Positions 22,967-28,818 of a stretch of 28,818 bases of DNA are shown one piece after another. The translations under genes were made by a program, and so were the position numbers. The DNA is from an uncultured bacterium (GTDB taxonomy: Bacteria > Cyanobacteriota > Vampirovibrionia > Gastranaerophilales > Gastranaerophilaceae): contig URPS01000027.1 in assembly GCA_900549855.1 (NCBI GenBank), positions 1 through 28,818 on the forward strand, given 5' to 3'. The notes under the pieces were generated by a model. It did no database searches, was not told the DNA's origin, and was given only the letters and a program-made list of their open reading frames with translations. The number at the start of each line of letters is the position of its first letter. Position 1 is the first letter of the stretch.

Positions 22967-23530
22967 TTAAAATTCTTCCTTCAACCATTCTACCAAAGGT
23001 TTATCATCGCCGAAAAAAATATTAAACTCTTTTTCCATTTTAGGACTGCGCAAAAATTTTCTATCAATGTTATAAGCAGCAGGCTCTGTTCCATCTTCAG
23101 CCTTACCTTTTATTGTTAGTGAATTTTTGTCAAAAACATTTGCATAATTCAAATTAAGATTTACGCAGAATGGCATTCTTTTCTTTCCTTTATCATTGTA
23201 AGAAATAAGTCCGAATGTTCTGCAAATGATTGCTCTTGCTTTATAAACAGTACACCTGTCATCCACTAAAAATGGACATGGGTACATTTTTGAACGTTCT
23301 TTTTCCAATAAATCAGCTATATTTTCATTGATTTTATCTTTTATTTCGTCTGGCAAATCGTTAAAACATAACATTAAATTAATATATTCAAGTTCAGAAA
23401 TTGGGTATTCGCCTTCTTTGCAACAGTACGCACAACCTTCTTTACATTTTATAAAAGGCTTTTGAGCTTCAAACATCTTAGCAAGCTCTTTATCTAAAAA
23501 TTCAAGATATGCTCTATAACGTGTTATCAT
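22967..23530 (-). CDS. YkgJ-type cysteine-cluster protein
   Basis: 187 aa; ATG overlaps the yihY end by 17 nt, with AAGG about 7 nt upstream. Typical CxxxCxxCC cluster at the N-terminus (C29, C33, C36, C37), then YPCPFLVDDRC (C85, C93) and IICRTFG (C103), plus C122. The family is annotated as putative zinc- or iron-chelating; its biological role is unknown. Co-translation with yihY is likely. The 189 bp on to the next gene start (22778-22966) is very AT-rich with no gene seen. Confidence 0.85.
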   Translation of the reverse strand: MITRYRAYLEFLDKELAKMFEAQKPFIKCKEGCAYCCKEGEYPISELEYINLMLCFNDLPDEIKDKINENIADLLEKERSKMYPCPFLVDDRCTVYKARAIICRTFGLISYNDKGKKRMPFCVNLNLNYANVFDKNSLTIKGKAEDGTEPAAYNIDRKFLRSPKMEKEFNIFFGDDKPLVEWLKEEF

Positions 23531-24404
23531 TTTTTGCCTTATTTCTTTTTGCTTTAATTTCTTCGCATCTTTCTAATTTATCATATAATTGTGAATTAAT
23601 TTCTCCACCAATCAAAATTAAGATTGAAGTATAATATAACCAAACCATTAAAACGGCAAAACCACCAATAGTTCCGTAAACAAAGTTGTATGTATGCAAA
23701 TTATTAATGTAAACAGAGAAACCCCAAGAACCTAATAACCATGAAATACTGAAAAATAAAGTTCCCGGAAGTGCGCTGCGTCTTCTAATTTTTTCTTTTC
23801 CACCTAAATCAGGAAGAATGTAATAATGTAAATAAGCCATTATATATAATGCAACAAAGGCTATTGGCCAACGGATAAGCAACATCATGTTTCCGGAATG
23901 TACTGTAAAACCGGTATAAGTAATTAAAAACTTGATAATAACTTTACCAAAAACAATCAAATTTATGCTTAAAAACAATACCAATGCATTAACAAATACC
24001 ATTACTAATGACAGTAATCTTGTATACAAAAACGAGCGAGTTTCTTCTACTTTGTACGCTCTATTCAGTCCTTTTAATACAATTGCCAATGCGTTTGTAG
24101 AAAGAATAACGGTTATACAAAAACCAAAAATTGCAACCAAACCGCCTTTTGTAAAAAACCAAACTTCATTCAAAACAGTTTCTATAAGATTTATTACATC
24201 CCCAGGCATAACTTGCTGCAAAAACACAATTAACGGATTCATAAAAGAATGTTTACCAAGCCATCCAAAAAGTGCAGTTAAAAACAACATGAACGGAAAT
24301 ATGCCAATTACAAGCATAAATCCCATTTCGGCAGCCATACCAAAAAAATCATTCTCCACTACAGAATTTATTATATTTCTTAATGTCTTAAATCTTATCT
24401 TCAC
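23514..24404 (-). CDS. YihY/BrkB-family inner-membrane protein
   Basis: 296 aa. GTG start at 24404 forms a GTGA overlap with the nrnA stop; no better start exists upstream. About six membrane helices are seen (about 25-48, 90-112, 130-155, 178-198, 215-235 and 240-265), with the family features FFGMAAEMGFMLVIGIFPF near the N-terminus, LPGTLFFSISWLLGS, and NFVYGTIGGFAVLMVWLYYT near the C-terminus. Early annotation as ribonuclease BN is incorrect for this family; function is unsettled (transport or envelope role). The C-terminal 25 residues are highly charged and cytoplasmic. Confidence 0.88.
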   Translation of the reverse strand: MKIRFKTLRNIINSVVENDFFGMAAEMGFMLVIGIFPFMLFLTALFGWLGKHSFMNPLIVFLQQVMPGDVINLIETVLNEVWFFTKGGLVAIFGFCITVILSTNALAIVLKGLNRAYKVEETRSFLYTRLLSLVMVFVNALVLFLSINLIVFGKVIIKFLITYTGFTVHSGNMMLLIRWPIAFVALYIMAYLHYYILPDLGGKEKIRRRSALPGTLFFSISWLLGSWGFSVYINNLHTYNFVYGTIGGFAVLMVWLYYTSILILIGGEINSQLYDKLERCEEIKAKRNKAKNDNTL

Positions 24405-25348
24405 AGTTTAATTTCTCTTAATAACTTATTAATTGCATCTTTAACAGAAGCTTTTATTGTGCAACCGGCAGCAAAAGTGTGTCCGCCACCACCAAAAGAA
24501 GAACAAATTGCAGCAACATCAACAGATTTGCTTCTCATTGAAATCTTTGTTAACTTTGTATCGACTTCTTTTGCTACAAATGAAACTTCCGTAGACTCAA
24601 TTGCTCTAAGGGTTTCTGCTATTCCATCGGTGTAATCATCGCCGGCAGAAAATTTCTCCAAATCTTTTTTATACACAGTTGTATAAGCTATTTTATTATC
24701 ATTCAAAAAAGTTGCTTTATTTACACAATAATTCTGGAACATTACAAAGTTTTTTGTCTTAGTTTCATAACATTTTTTGTAAATATTATTTGGTATAATA
24801 CCTGTTTCTACCAAATCTGCCGCTGCTCTAAATGTGTTTGCAGAAGTGTTTTCAAAACGGAAATTACCGGTATCAGTCATAATCGCTGTATATAAGCAAA
24901 TTGCTGTATCTTTATCTATACTCCAATTGTTTTTTTTAAAATAATTGAACAAAACTTCTCCGCAAGAACTTGCTTCCGGCTCGATAATTTGATAATCTCC
25001 AAACTTTGGATTTGTTTTATGGTGATCGATGTTAACAGTACATTTTGCTTTATCAAAAAGAATTTTAGAGTCCATAACTCTATCAATTGCCGCAACATCG
25101 AGCGTTATAACTAAATCGTAAACAAGCGATTTGTCAAAATATCTTTCTGCTTGTTCTATATTCGGTAAAAACTTATAGTTATATGGAATGTTCGAAACAA
25201 CATTCATATCCGCTTTGACTTTAAAGCGCTTGTAAATCATATTATACATTGCACACATAGAGCCCAGTGTATCACCATCAGGGTTCATGTGAGATAATAA
25301 TAGTATCTTTCTTGAAGATTTTATGATATCATCTAAATTACAAATCAT
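24401..25348 (-). CDS. nrnA: DHH/DHHA1 phosphoesterase, NrnA-like nanoRNase/pAp phosphatase
   Basis: 315 aa, normal for NrnA. Degrades 2-5-nt RNA and dephosphorylates pAp. Seen: HMNPDGD (20-26) and LDVAAIDR with D84, NIDHHKTNP with the DHH triad (108-110), and a DHHA1 substrate-binding motif GGGGHTFAAG (286-295). All manganese-binding motifs are kept. First gene of an overlapping unit with yihY and ykgJ. No clear Shine-Dalgarno precedes the ATG, and the divergent DciA-like gene starts only 21 bp away. It could also act on cyclic dinucleotide breakdown products such as pGpG, which would fit the HD-GYP gene; this is inference. Confidence 0.92.
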   Translation of the reverse strand: MICNLDDIIKSSRKILLLSHMNPDGDTLGSMCAMYNMIYKRFKVKADMNVVSNIPYNYKFLPNIEQAERYFDKSLVYDLVITLDVAAIDRVMDSKILFDKAKCTVNIDHHKTNPKFGDYQIIEPEASSCGEVLFNYFKKNNWSIDKDTAICLYTAIMTDTGNFRFENTSANTFRAAADLVETGIIPNNIYKKCYETKTKNFVMFQNYCVNKATFLNDNKIAYTTVYKKDLEKFSAGDDYTDGIAETLRAIESTEVSFVAKEVDTKLTKISMRSKSVDVAAICSSFGGGGHTFAAGCTIKASVKDAINKLLREIKL

Positions 25349-25369
25349 AGATAAATAATAACATAAACA

Positions 25370-25699
25370 ATGAAAAAAGTACTTTATACAGATTTTGAAG
25401 GGGTAGATACCGTAATCAGCACAATGATGGATAATCCACAGCTAAAAAAAGCTATTACGCGTACTAATTTGTGCAATTTTTGGGACAAAATTCTGCCACA
25501 AAAATTTAAAGGTAAATCAAAACCATATTCAATGCTTCCGGGAGGAGTAATGGTTATTGCGTGTCAAAACCCTATTGTTGCGCAAGAGCTTTCTTTGTAT
25601 AAAGTTATTCTTCTAAAGAAATTTGAGCCATATATTAAATCATTAAAAATGCGTGTTCAAGATTTTAAGTTTGATCCTAAAAAGTGGATTGTGGAATGA
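25370..25699 (+). CDS. dciA: DUF721/DciA-like protein, probable replicative helicase loader
   Basis: 109 aa. Matches the DUF721 pattern: an N-terminal helix, FWDKILPQKF (the usual W-x-x-IVG region), MLPGGVMVIACQNPIVAQEL (the usual L-x-V-x-x-x-S-x-x-W-A-x-E-L strand and helix), then LLKKFEPYI and a final strand. DciA loads DnaB in bacteria that lack DnaC/DnaI. Sequence identity is weak, so the call rests on the overall pattern. ATG 25370 lacks a clear ribosome site; the gene starts 21 bp from divergent nrnA, so both promoters must overlap the other gene. Confidence 0.65.
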   Translation: MKKVLYTDFEGVDTVISTMMDNPQLKKAITRTNLCNFWDKILPQKFKGKSKPYSMLPGGVMVIACQNPIVAQELSLYKVILLKKFEPYIKSLKMRVQDFKFDPKKWIVE

Positions 25700-25713
25700 T
25701 TGTTGAAATATTT

Positions 25714-25741
25714 GGTGGGAACCGTTTCCGCTTTTCCCACC
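25714..25741. repeat. Short inverted repeat GGTGGGAA/TTCCCACC (family C)
   Basis: 8-bp perfect arms with a 12-nt loop, followed by CTACG. It begins 14 bp after the DciA-like stop. It has the form of the GGTGGG-CCCACCCTACG elements I know as dispersed repeats in Cyanobacteria and other bacteria. It could also weakly terminate transcription, but no T-run follows. Confidence 0.5.
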
Positions 25742-25757
25742 CTACGACTGATAGTCC

Positions 25758-25829
25758 GTCATTGCGAGAAAATTATGATTTTGAGCTTGTAGTCTAGTTT
25801 AGAACTTCAAAAATTTTCGTGGCAATCCA
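25758..25829. repeat. Interspersed inverted repeat GTCATTGCGAG...GTGGCAATCCA (family D)
   Basis: ATTGCGAGAAAATT (25761-25774) pairs imperfectly with AATTTTCGTGGCAAT (25814-25828). The ends match a well-known type of dispersed bacterial repeat (GTCATTGCGAG ... GCAATCC). Single copy in this window. Confidence 0.6.
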
Positions 25830-25850
25830 TACTAAAATAATTCATAAACG

Positions 25851-25886
25851 GCTGGATTCTTCACCCTAATCGGGATCAGAATAACG
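25851..25886 (+). repeat. Repeat family B, single arm (third copy)
   Basis: GCTGGATTCTTC, 14 variable bases, then ATCAGAATAACG: same ends as the reverse complement of the 13652-13688 arm (AGCTGGATTCTTCG ... CTCAGAATGACA). With families C and D it fills about half of the 333-bp gap between the DciA-like gene and secA; the rest (25887-25977) holds no recognised element. Confidence 0.65.
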
Positions 25887-26000
25887 CTTGTAAGGAACAC
25901 CTAATGCAAACCTATTTTTATTGCAAATTACCATATATTCCTTAATATAAATTCACAAACTACCCAATTTGGCTATTTTTACAGAATTTAATAATGTTTA

Positions 26001-26009
26001 TGTTATTAT
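26001..26009 (+). promoter_or_regulatory. Probable extended -10 promoter of secA
   Basis: TGTTATTAT fits TG-n-TATAAT at 5 of 6 core bases; TTTACA (25978-25983) is a fair -35 at 20 bp. The start would be near 26016, just upstream of the GGAGAGGA ribosome site. Confidence 0.4.
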
Positions 26010-26032
26010 ATTTTTAATTGGAGAGGATTATT

Positions 26033-28678
26033 ATGATAAATTTTTTATTAAAGTTACTTGGTGACCCTAACGAAAAAAAAGTTAAAAAAATGATGAATAT
26101 CGTCGACCATATAAATTCGCTTGAGCCGGAATTTGAAAAGCTTACTGACGATGAATTGAAAGCAAAAACACAATATTTTAAAGATATACTAGCAAAGCGT
26201 CCGACTTCTGATAATCAAAAAGCGGATAGAATTTTAGAGAAAGAAGCTCTTGATAAAATTTTACCGGAAGCTTTTGCAACAGTGAGAGAAGCCGGCAAAA
26301 GAGTTTTGAACATGCGCCACTTTGATGTCCAATTAATTGGTGCATATTTCTTGCACAACGGACATATTGCAGAAATGAGAACCGGTGAAGGTAAAACACT
26401 CGTTGCGACTCTTGCAGCTTACTTAAACGCTTTAACCGGGAAAGGCGTTCACGTTGTTACTGTAAATGACTACCTAGCAAAACGTGATAGCGAATGGATG
26501 GGTAAAATTTACAAATTCTTAGGTTTAAGCGTTGGTGTAATCCTTTCCAACCAACATGACGCTGATGAGTTTAACCGCAAAAGAGCCGCTTATGCTTGCG
26601 ATATTACTTATGGAACTAATAACGAATTTGGTTTTGATTATTTAAGAGATAACATGGCTTCTTCTAAAGATATGTTAGTTCAAAGACCATTTAATTATGC
26701 GATTATTGACGAAGTTGACAGTATTTTGATTGACGAAGCAAGAACTCCGCTTATTATTAGCGGTCGTGTTGAAAAATCTGCTGACACGTATACTTTAATG
26801 GCGCAAGTTGCACCACAATTAAACAAAGATTCAGATTATGAAGTTGATGAAAAGAACAAAAACGTTATTCTTACAGAAGACGGTATAGATAGAGCGCAAG
26901 AAATAATTGGATGCAAAGATTTGTTTGATATTAACAATCAGTATGCACATGATTTATTGAACGCATTGAAGGCAAAAGAATTATTTATCAGAGATACAGA
27001 TTATGTTGTAAAAGATGGCGAAATCATGATAGTTGACGAATTTACCGGTCGTTTAATGCCGGGAAGACGTTGGTCTGATGGTTTACACCAAGCCATTGAA
27101 GCAAAAGAAGGTGTTCAAATTCAAGATGAAACACAAACATTAGCAAGTATCACTTTCCAAAATTTATTCAGATTATATCCGAAACTTTCCGGCATGACAG
27201 GTACTGCAATGACTGAAGAAGCGGAATTTGGTAAGATTTATAATTTGGAAGTTACTGTTATTCCAACCAACAAGCCTGATATCAGAATTAATTATCCGGA
27301 TGTTATTTATAAGACAGAAAGAGCAAAATACAACGCTGTCGTTAACGATATTATCGAACAAAACAAGCTTGGACGTCCTGTTCTTGTAGGTACAGTAAGT
27401 ATCGAAAAATCGGAATACATTTCTGCGTTGTTAAACAAAAAAGGTATTAAACATAACGTATTGAATGCGAAACAACACGAAAGAGAAGCTTATATTATTG
27501 CTCAAGCAGGACGTGTTGGCGCAGTTACAATCGCAACAAACATGGCGGGTCGTGGTACAGATATTCTTTTAGGTGGTAATGCAGAATTCTTAGCTAAAGA
27601 AGAACTAGAAAAACACGGAATTACGCCTGACAACGAAAAATATGAAGAATTAAAAGACGCAGCTTTAGAATCTGCAAGAAAAATTACATCAGAAGAACAT
27701 GCAAAAGTTGTTGAACTTGGTGGGCTTCACGTTATCGGTACAGAAAGACACGAATCTCGAAGAATTGATAACCAGCTTCGTGGTCGTGCTGCTCGTCAAG
27801 GCGACCCGGGCTCTACAAGATTTTTCTTATCATTAGAAGACAATTTGATGAGAATTTTTGGCGGTGATAAAATTACCGGCTTAATGAATATGCTTAATGT
27901 AGAAGAAGATATGGCAATTGAATCTTCTTTGATTTCAAGACAAATTCAATCTGCGCAAAAGAAAGTTGAAACTTATCACTTTGATATCCGTAAGAGTGTT
28001 CTTCAATACGATGACGTTATGAACATTCAGAGAGAAAAATTCTATGCACAAAGAAAGAAAGTTCTTGAAGGTAAAGATTTGCGCAGTGATATCGAATATA
28101 TGATTGATAAGGAAATAGACAGACTTCTCAAAAGTTATATTACTCCTGAAATGAATCCGGAAGAATATATTCAAGAAGATTTAGAAACACTTATTAAAGA
28201 ATTGCATTCTGTAGTGCCACAATTAACATACATCACAGTAAATGATATTAAGGGATTAAGATTTGCCAGAATTTATGATTCTTTAAAAGAATCCGCTCAA
28301 AAAGCTTACAGAGAGCATGAAGAGGAAATTATCGGTTTCTATAACTCTATTTCTGAACAGTATGATCCATCATTTGTAAAACAAGAAGTTTTTGCCGCAG
28401 ATAATATTATGCGCTCATTGGAAAGAGACATTCTTTTGAGAGTTGTTGATAATCAATGGATTGATCACTTACACAACATCGACATGCTAAAAGATGGTAT
28501 TGGATTACGTGCTTATGGACAAAAAGATCCACTTATTGAATACAAAAAAGAAGCATATGATTTGTTTAACAAAATGATGTTTGAAATACAAAGCAACACT
28601 GTTAAATATTTATTCAGAGCAAAATTCGGAATACAATTCGTATCTGATAATGGTGATATTGAAACTGTCGAAGGATAG
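26033..28678 (+). CDS. secA: Preprotein translocase ATPase SecA
   Basis: 881 aa from ATG 26033, which has GGAGAGGA 5 nt upstream; the TTG 15 nt earlier lies inside that ribosome site and is rejected. Motor of the SecYEG export channel. N-terminus MINFLLKLLGDPNEKKVKK is typical. Seen: Walker A MRTGEGKT, VNDYLAKRD, DEVDSILIDEARTPLIISG, the preprotein cross-linking region between (FRLYPKLSGMTGTA), VSIEKSE, TNMAGRGTDI and RRIDNQLRGRAARQGDPGS, then helical wing and scaffold ending AYGQKDPLIEYKKEAYDLF. It ends shortly after, without the C-terminal zinc-binding CxCxS tail that binds SecB, so SecB-dependent targeting through that tail is not expected. Confidence 0.98.
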   Translation: MINFLLKLLGDPNEKKVKKMMNIVDHINSLEPEFEKLTDDELKAKTQYFKDILAKRPTSDNQKADRILEKEALDKILPEAFATVREAGKRVLNMRHFDVQLIGAYFLHNGHIAEMRTGEGKTLVATLAAYLNALTGKGVHVVTVNDYLAKRDSEWMGKIYKFLGLSVGVILSNQHDADEFNRKRAAYACDITYGTNNEFGFDYLRDNMASSKDMLVQRPFNYAIIDEVDSILIDEARTPLIISGRVEKSADTYTLMAQVAPQLNKDSDYEVDEKNKNVILTEDGIDRAQEIIGCKDLFDINNQYAHDLLNALKAKELFIRDTDYVVKDGEIMIVDEFTGRLMPGRRWSDGLHQAIEAKEGVQIQDETQTLASITFQNLFRLYPKLSGMTGTAMTEEAEFGKIYNLEVTVIPTNKPDIRINYPDVIYKTERAKYNAVVNDIIEQNKLGRPVLVGTVSIEKSEYISALLNKKGIKHNVLNAKQHEREAYIIAQAGRVGAVTIATNMAGRGTDILLGGNAEFLAKEELEKHGITPDNEKYEELKDAALESARKITSEEHAKVVELGGLHVIGTERHESRRIDNQLRGRAARQGDPGSTRFFLSLEDNLMRIFGGDKITGLMNMLNVEEDMAIESSLISRQIQSAQKKVETYHFDIRKSVLQYDDVMNIQREKFYAQRKKVLEGKDLRSDIEYMIDKEIDRLLKSYITPEMNPEEYIQEDLETLIKELHSVVPQLTYITVNDIKGLRFARIYDSLKESAQKAYREHEEEIIGFYNSISEQYDPSFVKQEVFAADNIMRSLERDILLRVVDNQWIDHLHNIDMLKDGIGLRAYGQKDPLIEYKKEAYDLFNKMMFEIQSNTVKYLFRAKFGIQFVSDNGDIETVEG

Positions 28679-28753
28679 GGGTAAAGCGAAAATAGAAAGT
28701 GGAAAATTGAATAAGTGAGCTTTGCTTAGTAGTTAAAAATAGTTATGGTGTGT

Positions 28754-28818
28754 CCCCTCTCCACGGGGGAGGGTAGAATTTGTTAACGAACGTTAGTGAG
28801 TTTAGAAATTCGGGTGGG
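28754..28818 (+). repeat. Structured interspersed repeat, family A, copy 2 (cut by window end)
   Basis: CCCTCTCC-AC-GGGGGAGGG hairpin, TAGAATTTG, TTAACGAACGTTAG inverted core, TTTAGAAATTCGGGTGGG, then the window ends. Compared with copy 1 the ends are alike while the core differs but still pairs, which suggests selection or transposition of a folded element. The 75 bp between secA and this repeat hold nothing recognised. Confidence 0.75.

Noticed and set aside
25700..25900. CRISPR array
   Set aside because: The repeats differ from one another and are unevenly spaced, and no spacers or cas genes are seen.
1..28818. tRNA, rRNA, transposase or prophage genes
   Set aside because: Gaps between genes were read on both strands and no such feature was recognised.

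Overview
The window looks like chromosomal DNA of an AT-rich, Gram-negative, probably anaerobic bacterium from the non-photosynthetic sister lineage of Cyanobacteria (Melainabacteria/Gastranaerophilales). This is inferred from three kinds of gene. A short Rossmann-only DprA-like protein matches a type I know from Cyanobacteria. kdsA implies LPS. There are flagellar basal-body genes, and an acyl-CoA dehydratase activase typical of anaerobes. A phylogeny of SecA, AroA or TrmFO would settle the placement. Most genes are housekeeping; no tRNA, rRNA, CRISPR array, transposase or prophage was seen.

Layout. 1-1117 (minus) is the N-terminal part of a SIR2-family protein, probably an NAD-consuming defence enzyme, running off the left edge. 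1227-4492 holds a DprA-like protein and, divergently, PcrA/UvrD helicase. 4574-7731 is a plus-strand run: dehydratase activase, kdsA and aroA, ending at a strong hairpin. 7794-9792 (minus) carries a CHASE2-GGDEF diguanylate cyclase preceded by an unannotated 53-codon ORF. Divergent from it, 9981-12041 is fliE-fliF behind a near-consensus sigma-28 (FliA) promoter. trmFO follows, flanked by inverted copies of a structured intergenic repeat. 13935-18886 holds two large, poorly characterised convergent genes: an 817-aa LysM-like protein, and an 800-aa coiled-coil protein whose lipoprotein-type signal sits about 100 residues from its N-terminus. 19097-20885 has lysC, with a probable internal start for a regulatory subunit, and a small exported protein. 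20945-22777 (minus) is a GAF-GGDEF-HD-GYP c-di-GMP protein. 22967-25348 (minus) is an overlapping nrnA-yihY-ykgJ cluster. 25370-28678 has a DciA-like gene and secA, separated by several short interspersed repeats.

How the genes fit together. Two c-di-GMP enzymes, one beside fliE-fliF, suggest a motile/sessile switch. kdsA, aroA and lysC serve envelope and amino-acid synthesis. secA provides export. pcrA, the DprA-like protein, nrnA and DciA serve DNA and RNA maintenance. The least explained parts are the two giant convergent genes, the small ORF before the cyclase, the SIR2 gene and the repeat families.
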